From Hemileia vastatrix (lineage: Eukaryota > Basidiomycota > Pucciniomycetes > Pucciniales > Zaghouaniaceae), in assembly GCA_030280995.1 (NCBI GenBank), contig JASXTE010000005.1:1543501-1607500 (forward strand): a stretch of DNA of 64,000 nucleotides, in the 5' to 3' direction. The translations under genes and the position numbers were made by a program. Below, piece after piece: positions 45,652 to 59,000 of the stretch. The notes under the pieces are model-generated. The model searched no databases. It was not told the origin of the DNA and saw nothing but the letters and a program-made list of their open reading frames with translations. How positions within the stretch are numbered: position 1 is the stretch's first letter; each line of letters starts with the position of its first letter.

Positions 45652-48600
45652 TTAGATATCATCGTCTGAGTCAAGCCCTGCCTTCTTTTTCGCCATCCGC
45701 TCCTTCTTTTTCTTGCGTTCATCTTTCGAAGAAAGCTTCTTGGCTTTTTTAGGCGCCTCAATCTTATTTCCCAAGGCATCAAAATGCTCCTCCTCTTCTT
45801 CCTTACTCTTGTCAATTCGCGGCCCCGACCCTTGACCTTCTGTCCAATTGTGCCCAGAAGCTTCTAAATATCCATCTCTCATTGCCCACACTTCTGAACA
45901 AATCGATTCCGAGAACTCTCGCTGTCATTCAAAACAAATCAATTCATCAGAAATGTTACCTCACCTTTCCTCCCCCAGTCATAATAGATCACTAGTAAAA
46001 CCTTACATTGTGTGTAATAACCAAAACACCACCTTCAAATGTCTTCAGAGACTCAATCAACGCTGCAAGTGATTCTCGGTCTAAATAATTTGTAGGTTCA
46101 TCCAAAATCACCACATGAGGACGACGCCATGTGGCAGCTGCCAAAACAACCTTCACTTTTTGACCTCCAGAGAGACCACGCATAGTCTTATCATGGAACA
46201 CAATCGCAAAAAAATAAATTAAAACCTCTAGCATTAGTATGATTGGTCACGCAAAATTAATCAATCATAAACAACTACCAACATTATGCGTAACAAATTC
46301 AGCTTCCAAGCCAAACATTGCCATGTGAGCTTCAATTTCTTTCCTAACCAAAGGTCGCAACAGCCCTGCTTTTTGAGCCTCTCGACTGTCAACTTCCAAA
46401 ATCTTCTTTTCGAAACCTCTCTTAATTAGTTCATCTCGAGGAAGCCACATGTTCTCGGATGAAGACATTCCTTTGAAATTACACTCGTACTCAAATGATT
46501 GTTTTAATTTCTTCCGGTTCGTGATATCCTCAATAATGCGCTTTTGTCCTTCAACCACAATTACAGCTCCCTCCTTCATCTTTTTTTCTTCTTCAGGAGT
46601 CAATTTGCGGTTGGCAGCAGCCAGTTCCTCAAGATCTTCTCCGGTTTGATAACGATTCAAAAGATACTGAAGAGGAGTTTCATCGAGATGATGATCAATA
46701 TGGTCTACAAAATTAAATAAGAAATATATGTTCACAGTACAGTTAGCGAGTGAGTTCCTTAAAAAGAATTGATGATATAAGTGTTCACAAAAGACTCACG
46801 GAACGCATGTTGGGCGACATATCCAATAACTAGATTGGGATGTTTCCAAACTTCACCCCCTTTGTTAGGTTCGAGATGACCAATAAGCAACTTGACCAAG
46901 GTCGATTTGCCGGCACCATTAGGCCCCAACACGGCAACACGCGAGCTCAAAGATACTTGCAACGTAACATCGTATAGTTGCTGAGCAGGAGATCCAGGGT
47001 ATTGAAAGCCCACTTTACGCATTTTCATCAACGCCTTCTCCTTTGTTTTGACCCCGTCTAAAAATGGTGGATCAGGGAATTTGAATTGGTATTCTTCTAA
47101 AGCCGATAATTCATAGTAAGCTTTAGCTTCAGGAACTCTCTGAACAAAAGCTTGCAAGTTTCCAGGGTACCGCTTGATCTTGAATCGATTGAGATGGATA
47201 ATATCCGTGCAAACATTATCAAGAAACCCAGAATCGTGAGAGACAATGATTGAGGTACAAGTGGCGAGAGACTTGAGATAGTCCATTAACCATTGAACAT
47301 TGAGAACATCCAAATGGTTGGTAGGTTCATCAAGAAGTAAGATATCAGCCTTGAATAAAATGGCGCGAGCTAAGGCAAGTTTCATCTTCCAACCACCTGA
47401 CAAAGAGCCAATAGTATGACTTTGACGATCAATCGAAAATCCGACCTCGGTCAAAGCTTGAGATTTTTCTTCACGCGTAGCCTGTATACGTGTATCACTA
47501 TCAATCCAATCAATAATCGCAATTTCGGCCTCTGAGCCATCAATATCATGCTCAACATAAAAGGTTCGAACTTCATCAGGGGAAGGAAATCCTTCGACTT
47601 GACCGTTATGAATAGCTCTCTAAATGATTTAATTGACATGGATGACATTTAGTAAGCATATGAAGAAGAAGAAAAAATAAAAATAAAAATAAAAAGCAAG
47701 CAAGATATACTCACCATCAAGGTGGATTTACCAGAACCATTGCGTCCACACAATCCGTAACGATGACCACGTTTCAATCTCAATGTAGCGGTATTGAGCA
47801 AAATCTTCGCACCATACGCAAGTGAGAAAGTACAATTACACAAGTCCTCCCCCTCTTCCTCATCGTCGAAAACCTCTACTTCCTCACCCTCCTCTTTTGC
47901 ACTTTGGTCTAAGACTTGTCGGACCACGCTTGCTGCTTTCGTAGAAGCTATTTCAGGCGGTAAGGCAAGAGTGACATAAGAAATAAGGGCTGTTTCCCAT
48001 TCAGTGACTTCGTAGTTTTTAGAATTAATTAAAGCGGCCCCAATTTCCGCCATAAACTTGACAAGAGGAGAATCCGGGCTTGTGCCGGCTCTTTGTGAGC
48101 TGCCGCCTTCCTTTTTGATAGCTGCAACTATTGCCTTTGCCACATCAGCAGATGAATGTTTTTTAAGTGGCGGCATATCTGTGCCGTCCGAGTCGGGGGG
48201 AACTTTGCCCACTTCCCTAACAGTGGCAATGGCCTTGTTCACAACTCCACGAGCTTCTGGATCGCCAGTCACACTACCCATCTTGATTAAGGCAGGTAAT
48301 AATTGAGGGATAAAAGGCCGAACAGTAACATCAGAGTCAACAAGTTTTGCCATGTTGTCTGTGATGACAGCCACTTTACGCCTTGTTGGCGTAGGCCGCT
48401 CGTTGCATCCCCTTGTGAGAAGAGGCACCATAAGTGAGAGTGTAGGAGCATCGACCTCTGACACAAAGGTGGTAGCGGCAAGTAATTGAATGCATTTCGG
48501 CACTTCTTCGACTGGGTTGATTAATGCAGATATAAGAGCTGGAATAAATTTCTCAATGTCTTTGTTGGATACAAGCTAAACAAGTGATCCAAGATTAGTT

Positions 48601-49519
48601 GGTTGCTAAAAGATGTACAAAGTAAAAAAAAAACTAAGAAAGAGATGAGATGAGATGAGACTCACAGCACAGGCCTTTGTTAGAGAAGCGCGAGCTGCTT
48701 TTTTTACTTCTGCCTTAGTGTCCCAAATCGCACCTGCCAAGATTGGAACAATGTCAGGCATAGCACGAGCCATTTGCTCTGCAGCAGATACGACGAGTTG
48801 ATCGAGAACTTCTAAACTTCCGAATTTAACTTGCCATTTCCCAGCAGTACTGATTTGTTTTAATAACACTGGTAAGATCAGGTGGAGCGCCCACGGGCTC
48901 ATAATTTTGACAATATTTTGTAGGGCGTCTGTGGCAGCTTGTCGAACGACCGGAAGTTTGTCACCCAACAATTCAAGTAATCCGTCCAGAATGACCTGAT
49001 CACTGTGGACGAAAACAAATGGCTCGATGGCATGACCCAAGCCTTGTTGGCAGAGAGTCGAAAGTAAGGTACATGCGCCTTCATGAGCAGAAGAGTTTTT
49101 CTTGTCAGAAAAGGCTTTTGAAACGGCTTCAGCTAATCCCAGCCTAACAAAAGCTTGAGGACCTTCGATCTGTTGCACAGACAGCAAAATAAATATTTTT
49201 TCAATAAAAAAAGCAGCTAGACGATAAACTGGTTGGTATGAAGGATGGAGAGATGAGATACCTTGACTAAATTGACCAGCTCCTGGACGGCGTTATCACG
49301 CTCCAGCTTGTCGGAGCTATTGATAAGAGAGTTAATATCAACCTGGGAATGAGAGAGAATAAGCCATCAGGAAAACAGAAGATGAGATGGAAGTACAAGA
49401 AAAGAAAAGAAAAGAACCTTTGCCTCTTGATGGGAAGCATCAGCCTGAGAGGCAGCCGCAGCAGAGCTGCCATCGATTTGAGAGGGATCAATGTGTACAG
49501 GAGTGGGCACAGCAGACAT
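45652..49519 (-). CDS. TEF3: Translation elongation factor 3 (ABC-F ATPase)
   Basis: Eight exons (49519-49418, 49342-49262, 49169-48666, 48575-47715, 47619-46800, 46704-46283, 46186-46007, 45921-45652) join in frame to 1079 residues; yeast eEF3 is 1044. HEAT repeats fill about residues 60-330. ABC1 has Walker [10 protein letters not shown] (about 506), signature [15 protein letters not shown] and Walker [17 protein letters not shown]2 has GPNGAGKST, the chromodomain-like insert (about [14 protein letters not shown] onward), [12 protein letters not shown] and [12 protein letters not shown]. The tail is Lys-rich and ends DSDDDI. It is a cytosolic, ribosome-bound ATPase that helps release deacylated tRNA from the E site. 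Intron 1 has a weak donor (GTTCTT) and intron 6 a GTTGGT donor; the others are standard. Confidence 0.96.
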
Positions 49520-50523
49520 GGTAGTAGGAAGGAAGAAGACGACGAATGGAAGGAAATGATGAGAAAGCGATTTATGGTATTTGGGGGGGGTGAGGGACTT
49601 GCCGCAGCAGGGACTGCGTGACCAGTTAACCTATTTGACTCTGACTGCGGACAGCGTGACTTGTGTTTGGGTGAGCGGATTGATGGACAGACTATTGGAG
49701 GAAGCAGGGAGGAATCGCCAGATGAAAATGAAGGCGATCTGATCGCATTCTAGACTCCAACACCCACACAACTTGCAAATTATCACTTTCAAATACACTC
49801 ATCCTTCTTGATCTTCACTCACTCCAATGTTCCCTCAGATCAGCCAATCTATATTCCTTCATCGTCAATCCTTAATCCTCAACAAATCAGTTTCATGGAA
49901 CGTATGACCTAAATTTCCCACACCGTTTTACATCCACTGGTTAACCCCGTAATAATAATTAAAATCATTCGAAAGAACGTTTTTCAAATAATGTTTCACA
50001 TCTTTAGTCCAAGTGGATCAACATTATATATATATATATATATTCGTGATCAAGATATTTTTTGCTATTTTTTTTTTTTTGTTAAGAAACCAAGTTGATT
50101 ATTGTTTTTTATTTCGTACAATCTCACCCAACAAAGGGCATGAAGGAATATGGCATTCAGATGTAGTTGCATAGGAGGTAGCGGCAAATAAGAAGGAAAC
50201 AGGGCAATAAATACAGAAAACAGTGGTAAAGAAATAAAATTGGTTAAATAGATAAAGAGGCAAGTGATTGGTGAATTTTTTTGTGTTTAGTAAGTAATTC
50301 ACAACATCAGAGATAATTGGTGAGGGGGAAAGCAGGGAGGAAGTTTTAAGTGAGACTTTGTGGCGAGTAGCAGCTTGGATAAGTGTGGGGTGGGGTTGAT
50401 GTTATAAGTCATAGTAAAATATTAAATTAAAAATCTATTTTCAAAACTCTAGTTAAATTTTGAAGAAGGTATAGATGAAGATTTCTAACACTCAACAGAT
50501 CTCACCCTTCATACCTGGGAATC
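49520..50523. other. Upstream region of EF3
   Basis: No gene seen. It should contain the EF3 promoter; the first 250 bp have mixed composition, with CT-rich stretches on the coding strand. A (TA)n run is at 50022-50042. From about 50460 the sequence resembles the end of an A-family internal region (CAACAGA...ATACCTGGG), leading into the LTR. Confidence 0.5.
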
Positions 50524-51272
50524 TGTCACACACCACATGAAATTCAAAGCAAAAGGCAATCTTCTAATCAATACACAAGCCCATACTTGAAGCACAGAAA
50601 GTAATATCTACCTAGAAACTACTTTTCTCCTTTGTTGTCTCCATTCTAAAACACTAGTAACTGCGCTATCTAAACCTTAAATCTAAATTGGTCAATCATC
50701 TGCTTATACATTCTAACTTTGGCATATGCACTGTGTATTAGTGCTCAGATCAATAGTATAGTTTCAATGTTGAGTTATTGTGTGATTTAGGGTAATTAAA
50801 GGTCTGTGAGTAGGAACAGGAGTAAAGTTAAAGGATCTGTGGGTTAAATTGATGGGTCAGTAATAAATTAAGGGAAGTTTATTAAAGGGGTCAATGTGAG
50901 GTGGAGCTGTCTATATAATTGGGGAGATTTGGTTTGTCATTCCTTAGAATTAAATTATAATATTGTTGTGATAATAGTTAAAATTTATATCAAGCTGTTA
51001 TTGTTTCCTACCTTTCTTAATAACCAATTTCTGTTAAAACTTCTAGAATTCCTAAATCCCTTTTGATTTTTAAGTTGCAAACCTTTATAAGATTCCTTTA
51101 TTTTTAGTGTTATTCCACCATACATTATTATTCACCTCAAATTTGCCTCAAAGCAGATAATTTATCTATGATGTATCTTTGAGTCACTACCTTGAAGTAG
51201 CTCTCAATCACTCTTACCAGTCTCACTTACTCAGGAAAATTCTTGACCTTGTGCATAGGCCATCTGGTGAAA
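50524..51272 (+). repeat. Diverged A-family LTR
   Basis: Starts TGTCACACACCACATGA and follows the A LTR through blocks such as AACCTTAAATCTAAATTGGTCAATC and GTGCATAGGC to an end near TGGTGAAA. It keeps CCTTAGAATTAAATTATA. About 50 bp of A-family 3' internal sequence precede it, so it is the 3' end of a lost element rather than a clean solo LTR. Confidence 0.8.
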
Positions 51273-51456
51273 GTGATGAGAGGGCCTATAGCGGCAGCCA
51301 CAGCACATATATTTGAAATAGTAGCTGTGTGGACAGTTGTGTGAGAGCCTTTCCTTGGGAGTCCCCAGATGATACCTAAGAGATTGTTCAGGCACAAGGA
51401 GAGGGAAGCAGGGTCACTTGAGTTGTTTAATCCTACAAGGTGGATAATGCAGGTGG

Positions 51457-52582
51457 TGTAGAAAGACTCTTACAGTCACCTTTCTGTAAGCAGAATCCAT
51501 GGGAGTTGGATAAACTGAAGAAAACCATGTACCTTTAATTAAATAAAGAGTTCACAATTAACTAAGCTATAGCCTCTACTTTATAGTAAATTACCAATAA
51601 ACTATTTTTCATTAATGGTATTGAGATGTAGAATCAGTTTTCTTTATAATAAGGTTAAAAACACAACAGTGAAGCTGTATTTAAAGAAGTTATATAAATG
51701 ATTGAATAATATATTTTTATGAACCTTTATTTTTTTATGGTTCAGTTGTTAAAATCAGATCCCTCATAATGTGACCTTTAAAATGGTACCCTATAAGTTA
51801 ATATTTGTGATGATAAGTGAATTTACTAGAATTTTATGTAAAAGTGTTATATTTATAAGAGTATTACAATTTTATAATTTGTTATGAAAATAATAATATT
51901 TGCTGTTAATATGTGTTGTTGTGGTTGGTGATTAAGTTGTTCTCTGTTTTCTGTATGTCTATCTAATTTCAAGTCTACAGGCTTTATATGCATAGTATGT
52001 CACATGCCCTAATTTCCCTAACTGGAGCATTCCAGAGCTTGTCTGGAGATCACCAGAGTTTATATGGAGCTTATCTGCAGCATCCTGGAGCTCATACAGA
52101 CTTATGAACTCAAATGGAACTTTTAAAATACTAATAAAAATGTAGAAAAACTAAAAATGTTTTCATAGAGCTACTTCTTGTTTATACTTGATTCTAATTT
52201 TTGTAGTCTGCGCAGCCCTAAACATCTAGTAAAAATGATCAAAGATAAGTGAATTATGAAAAAAAACAAAAATAACCAAAAATAATTTATGAAATAAATT
52301 AAAAATGTAGAAAAATAGTAAAAATTCTACAAAAATTCCCAAAGATTGTTGAGACTCTTGAATTTAATTGCATACACTTTTAGCCCTATACTTGAATTTC
52401 ATGATCATTAATTATTCATTTAATCATGACTCATAAAATTAACCTCTTTTAACTACTTTTAATACTCATCTTTTAAATATAACCATTTCAAAAAAAGATT
52501 GGCTTTTACAATCTCAATAAAAATTCCCCAAAAATCATTTTATAACAAACTTAAGTGCCCTACTAAGCTTTAGACTGCCACA
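51457..52582 (+). repeat. Second copy of the TGTAG...CCACA LTR
   Basis: Begins TGTAGAAAGACTCTTACAGT and ends TGCCACA. It shares ordered blocks with 14775-16047 (CAATTAACTAAGCT, AATGGTACCCTATA, ATGCATAG). No target duplication is visible, and it lacks the 20-bp minisatellite. It is more decayed than the copy in B. Confidence 0.65.
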
Positions 52583-52732
52583 CCCTCCCTCTAATGAAGA
52601 ATGTCCCCATTCTTTAAATTTGCACAATTGATTGAACACATATTCATCCTCTCTTCATCCTCTTCAACCAATTTCCTTAACTAGTCCTGAATATTTCCAC
52701 CTTTGTTTTTTTAAATCAATATCATCATCAAT

Positions 52733-53414
52733 ATGTCATCAAAAGACCTTGCTGTCCCATGTGAGCTTTGTGCCAAATACCAGGTTCCTTGTCTGATTTC
52801 TAACCCTGGTCTTCCTGGAAAAACTGCCTGTGAAGTTTTCAGTCTTAATAAATTCAAGTGTAATCATCCAATTATACTTTCCAGAACTAAAGTCTATACT
52901 GGAACAGCCACTTTTCCTGACCCAATTATCCATAAAAAGAGATTATAAAAATTTCTCACCTTCTTTTGTAATATAAAGGCCAAAACAGCCTCTTAATCTG
53001 AAAATCCTAATCCTGAGCTTCCTCCTCCATCTCAAGATCTTAATTCTATTATGCCTGTTTTTCCTTTCAGTTTTTCTGAAACATTATTTCCCAGCTCAAA
53101 AATTTAGTCTTCTTAATTTTAATTTAATAATTCTCCTACTAATTCCAAATACAACTACTATCTCTTACAACTTCTAAGCTATTTAGATCACCAATACAGA
53201 TGACTTTGGCCAGGTGAAAAATGATTACATTAATCATTATCCTAATTTAAATAGATATCTCTTTCTTAATTTTTATGATGATATGAAGTGTGAATTTTTA
53301 ACTTATTTTCAGGAAACTCCTGCTAATAATACAGAATATTTAATTAAGAGAAGAATTTTGATGCAAAGCTTTGATAAAGATGTTGAAAGATTCCAAAGGG
53401 ACTATTTATTTTGA
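52733..53414 (+). pseudogene. Relic of a B antisense gene 2 homologue
   Basis: ATG 52733 begins a frame with CELCAKYQVPC, 12 residues, then CEVFSLNKFKC, the same spacing and same Phe as in 21702-22463. After a TAA (about 52946) the Ser/Pro linker (PNPELPPPSQDLN) is still readable. A second frame (53214-53414) holds the helical end (FLTYFQETPANNTEYLIKRR). It is decayed by stops and a frameshift. The orientation implies a minus-strand B-like element relic spanning about 52.6-54.9 kb. Confidence 0.55.
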
Positions 53415-54124
53415 TTTTCTTCTCTTCCGTAAAATTTAAATACTTTAACTATTTGATTCCTTATAGTGATGATAACTGTTACTGTCTGGTTGATTTTAAT
53501 TCTTTAAAATCATCATATGATTGACATAATTTGAAATAAACTTTTAATAAACTGTATTTTCTTTGTGATGATTCCAATACTGAGAGCAATGCCTAAATAC
53601 CTTCAGACTCTCCTCTACTAGCCTCTATTGTTTTAACAGCATGAGAGAGTGGGCCTCCTTTGATTACATTCCCATGGGGCTTCCCCCTGAGCCAAATACT
53701 ATGATTCCATTCTAGCCATAATGACATCCAAGCTTCACCTAAAATAGTCTACAAAAGAAACCCACTAAATCCATATCCTATTAATCTTTTATGATTCAGC
53801 ATCACAACATTCAAATAATTTTCCATCCCTTTAAAATCAATCCTACTTTTATCATAAACTTCCAGACATTCTTAGCACCTATACTTCTTTAATGTTAAAC
53901 ATCTCCATCAATAACCTTTAAAAATATCCATCTTTTTTTAATCCTTAATAACTCCTTTTAATGACTTCTCCATTATTTAAAGTTAGTTGCACTGTTTTCA
54001 TTAATGACTGAGTTGTCCAAATGAGTGAGTACCAGTTTGAGTACTGATGAACCAGTGATATATTAAAACTGACTGAATTGAATATCCCACATGATTAAAA
54101 TTCACTCCTAATATCCTTGAAATC

Positions 54125-54305
54125 CAAACTTTTAATAGATTGCCAATTTTTAGTCTTAGTGGACCAAAGTGAAATAAATTTGCCAGTTTAAGGTCATAGG
54201 GGACCAATGAATGACTTTTGATGTTTTTTTACAGTTTAAGGTCTTAGAGGACCAAATCCCAATAGTTTATTTCCAGTTTAAGGTCATAGTGGACCAAAAA
54301 GTGCG
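54125..54305 (-). repeat. Inverted copies of the B minisatellite
   Basis: At least four copies of a motif such as CAGTTTAAGGTCATAGGGGACC occur here. Their reverse complement is the GTCC...GACCTTAAACTG unit of 21.2-21.6 kb. They lie between the two antisense-gene relics, as in B. Confidence 0.75.
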
Positions 54306-54410
54306 TTGGTTCCAACTGCCTACTACTGTCCTTGAGCCCATTTTCACCACATTTTTCTCCCTTTCCTATTTCCCTCTCCATGTTATCCTTTCCATCCTGA
54401 TTTTTATATT

Positions 54411-54656
54411 TTGAAGATGACTCCTTCCAACCTCACTGCTTCTAGTGACCTAGCCTTTGATTTATGCTCCTTTACCCATCAAGAGTGCACCTACACCTAT
54501 AACCAGAAAAGGTACACCTACAAAAGGGCATGTTTTAACCATTTGAAAAGAAGAGAACATGCTCTGGCCTTAAATATGGCTCATTCCCCCTCCTGCTACC
54601 AGCTTTACCTCCCACTGCAAGCATTATACTCCTTCTCCAAAATCATCTACCTCTGA
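54411..54656 (+). pseudogene. Relic of a B antisense gene 1 homologue
   Basis: The frame reads DLCSFTHQECTYTYNQ then KRACFNHLKRREHA. It aligns with CRPCTFTLP and NRACDSCYSKKKKCD of 19573-21076. The first Cys is replaced and the last ones are lost. A Ser/Pro-rich stretch continues in other frames to about 54880. Short and decayed. Confidence 0.45.
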
Positions 54657-54888
54657 AATTCCTACTACTTTCACAACATCAGCCTTTCTAAATATTCCAT
54701 CTGACTCTCAATCTCTGGATGCAACTCCTTCTGCTCTTTATTCTGCTCATTCTCTCCAATAATGACTCTCTTATGTCATACCTAGAACTCCCACTGCTCC
54801 AATAGCAATGTTGAATCCTCCTAAATCAGTTCTGGATGTTTCTCCTTCTCCTTTTTCTTTCTCTCCACCTCCTATAACAGAGCCTATT

Positions 54889-56026
54889 TGTCGTTCAGTC
54901 ATCTAGAAGAGGTAAGAAATATAGGAGAAAAAGGAGGAGAGAAGGAGGAGTACAAGGGAAAATAAAGAAATAAACCAAAAAATATATATTTAATTTATTT
55001 GAGAGGGAAACAACGGTGAGCAACTTTGAGAGGTGACAAAAACTTAGATTTTATTAACAATAATATTATTAAATGTAAGGGTTCTGCGCGGCAAACAATT
55101 TTAATTACTATCAGACTTAAAGCAACCTTTGATTTGTTGTATAGAATTTAAATTAGATTTGTATTACTAATAAAAAAAATATAAACGTAATAAATTGGTT
55201 ATTTAATTTGTTGAGTGTGTAATAAGTGATGATGCTACAGGGGATTATCCAAGGCCCTTTTATAGGCAATGGGTCCTCTGAAGCGCTACTATCTTTGTAA
55301 ATACAATGATTAGAATGGAATAAAACAAATATATCAAAAGAGTAAATGAAACATAACAATATAGAGAAAAACATGAGACAAATAATTAAAACCCCAATTA
55401 AGAATCCAATTTCCCCGCCATTAATTCCCAAATCAGTAAGTGACAATAGTGAATAACTAAACAAGATTGGAAACATAGGAACTATGAGAAATATAATTCC
55501 AAACAGATGGTACATTCTGATTAAAGGACATTTTAAGTGAAACAAAAAATAATTTGACACAACAAAACAAACAATTAATCTCAATTTAGTCCAAATTAAT
55601 TTATTTGTTTTTTCTAACACAATTAAGGGTCAAAAGAAGCGTCATTAATTATTGTTTAGTATCATATGATAGGTATTATTTAATATATAAATTTAAGTAA
55701 TTAATTTAAATATATTATAAATCAATTTTACACTTGTAATTATAATATATGTTTTTCAATTAATTAAATATAAATTTATAATTATTAAATACATAAAAAT
55801 GCGCCATTATTTGTAGAATATATTATATTATGCTCAATTTAATTGTATATAAAAATATATATAACCAATAAATTTAATGTAACACTTGTATATAATAAAA
55901 TTCTTATATAATTTCATTATGCAATAAAATATTAAGTTATATTCATTAAATACAAGTCTTACCCACTCTTTAAGGTTTTATAATTTATATATCATTTACT
56001 GGACTCCTGGAATAGCCTGGCTGACA
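54889..56026 (-). repeat. D 3' LTR
   Basis: In element orientation it starts TGTCAGCCAGGCTATTCCAG (56026) and ends near CTGAACGACA (54889). The start resembles the C LTR. TATA box TATAAAAGG at 55264-55256. A 155-codon frame (55620-55153) with several hydrophobic stretches covers the TATA box (PLPIKGPW). The same frame is in the other LTR with one Val/Ala difference. Confidence 0.88.
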
Positions 56027-56061
56027 CTCCCTCACTCTAAAAAAAACAATAAAAAAAAATG

Positions 56062-59000
56062 CTAAGATTTTTTCTTTTTGTATTTTTTCAACAGAGCAGG
56101 CAGATTTGAAATTTCCTTGCCAGGTATCCATGCATCATGTTCAGATGATTTGTTCTTATATCTCAATAAATATTCAGTACCTCTTTCAGAAGTGATAATT
56201 CTATCATTGAGAATTTTATCAATTTCTGCTGTTTCTGTGTCTTCCTGAGGGTTCTTCTTAGGTCTTCCTCTTCTTTTTGGAAATAAGTCACTGTTGGAAG
56301 TATAAGGTTTAAGTAAAGAAATGGGAAAAACAGGATGTTTCCTATCATATGGAGAATACAATACAACTTCTACTGCATTATCACCAACCATTCTTTTAAC
56401 AACAAATGGTCCTACAAAAGGATCTTTTAATTTGTGGTTATCTTGTAAATTGAAATGGACAGTAGAGATCAACACTTCATCACCCTTGTTAAATGTGTAT
56501 TCTTTATGGGATTTATCCCATCTTTTCTTTTCATATTCAAATGCTTTATCAATACAACTCTGAGCATGTTTTCTGCATAGCTGTTGCATTTGCATTAAAG
56601 ATTTTACACCAGGGTGTAGTTCCAACTTAGGTAATTTATTATTGAGAATCTGAGCAGGAGTGTTTGGGACATAACCTAACCAAAGCTCAAAAGGCTTTTT
56701 CTCAGTGACAGAATGAACAGTGCTATTATATGCAAATTCAAGACCAGGCAAAAGAGTGACCCAATCATGAGTAAATCTGTCATTGTCTTTATATTCTAAA
56801 CCAAAGGCACAATACCTTCTAATCATATCTTCCAGAGTTTGAATCATTCTTTCAGCTAGACCATCAGTCTGAGGATGGTGAGCTGTAGACAATTTTAACT
56901 CACAGCCACAAATATCCATCAAAGAGGTCCAAAACTCAGAAGTGAATTTTGGATCCCTATCAGAGATAATGGCTTTTGGAAAACCAATAATATTAAACAT
57001 GTAAGACCACCATAAGAAAGCTAATTCTTTGGTGGATACATCTTTGTGGGTTGGAATAAATTTGCACATTTTTGTGAATCTATCAACTATTACCCAACAA
57101 GAGTTAAAGCTGTCTTTACCTGCAACAGGAAGACCAGTGACAAAATTCATATTAATGATTTGCCAGGGAGCACTAGGTGCTTCAATATGTTGTAATATCC
57201 CTGCTCTCTTACCTGTTAACCTTTTAGATTTTTGGCAGGAATCACAAGATTCAACATATAATTTTGTGTCTTCAGACATATTAGCCCACCATGCAGTGTT
57301 TTTGATTCTAATCAATGTTTTTTCAAGATCAAAATGACCAGCTAATATGTCATCATGACAAAGTTTGAGGATAGTTTCTTTCATTGAAGGAGGAATAAGA
57401 ATTACATTGGTAAGCTTCCTTCTATAATATATATAACCATCTTCAATAGAAAACTTTCCTTTATTTAAAGCATTTTGGTACTTTGCAGGAAGAGTTTTTA
57501 TTAATGCTTGAATTGAAGCATTCTTAGGATCATTTAAGATAGTAACCAATTTATTTAAATCAGAATCTTTATCATATGAATCCAGTATTAACTGTAATAA
57601 CTCCTCTTCCATATCAACTATAAATATACCATGGATATGAACAGTATCATCCTCAGTTACATAAGCAGGATTTGAGTCATTATTTGGCAGAGGCAATCTG
57701 GAGAGCATATCAAAATTAGAGTGAACATTTCCAGCTCTGTGGATAATAGTCATCCTTCCTCTGTATTCCTGAACAGCAAGTTGCCACCTGAACATATGTC
57801 TGTTAGGTGTTTTGAGGTTTAAGAGAGATTTCACAGCACTACAGTCAGTTACCAACTCAAATTTTTGGTCATCCAAGTAGTAATGAAGTTTCTCAAGAGC
57901 CCAAACAACTGCTAAGCACTTCAATTGAGTGGAACCATATTTCAATTCAATATTTCTTAAGGTTCTTGAAATATAACAAATTACAACCTCTGAGGATTTA
58001 TCATTAATAATTTGCTTTTGGTGAAGGGCAGCACCCAGACCAATAAAGCTAGCATCTGTATAAAGTACAAATGGCTTGTTAAAATCTGGAAGAGCCAATA
58101 TAGGGGCTGTCATTAAGCAACTTTTCAATGTATTAAAAGCTTTCTGACAGTCATTATTCCAGAGAAAAGCAACATCTTTTCTGGTTAGTTTTGTAAGAGG
58201 CAAGGCTATGACCTGATAATTTTTAATATATTGTCTATAATAGCCACACATACCCAAAAAACTTTGGATTTCTCTTACAGAAGTTGGTGCTTTCACATTT
58301 TGAATGGCAGCAACTTTATTATGGTCTACACAAATTTGTAAGCCTGACACAACATGGCCAAGGACTTTCAAAGATTGAAAACCAAATTTACACTTTTTTA
58401 AAGATAAGGTCATATTGATTTCATCCATTTTTTGGAAAACTCTACTCAAGTGAATCATATGTTCATCAAAAGTTTTAGAAAAAACAATAATATCATGAAT
58501 ATAAACCATGAGCCAACCTTCAATAATTTCTTGATGGAAAGTGTTATCCATGACTTTCTGGAAAACTGAAGGAGCATTTTTAGGGCCAAATGGCATCCTA
58601 ACATACTTATATATTCCCATATGAGTAGCAATAAGCAAAAAATTTTGAGAATTTTTCTCAACTGGAACTTGATGATAACCTTTATTACCATCCAGACAAC
58701 TAATAAATTTTGCACCTTGCAAGGTAGCATGTATTGAATTAATTCTGGGTAAAGGATAAATATCATCAACAGTATAAGTATTTAAAGCTCTGTAATCTCC
58801 ACATAATCTAGCTTTATCTTTTTCATATGAAATCAAGACTGGAGAGATGACACAATATTTGGGGGTGACATCCACTTTCTCAATGATATTCATTTTCAAT
58901 AATGTTTCAATATTATCTTCAATATCTTTTCTTTTTGATGGAGAAGCAGGATATGGTTTTTTCTTAAGGGAAGGAGGAATATCACCCAAATTACAGGATA

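Noticed and set aside
45450..46072. Short plus-strand frames opposite EF3 and TSR1
   Set aside because: Shadows of conserved minus-strand exons and the intergenic gap; no independent support.
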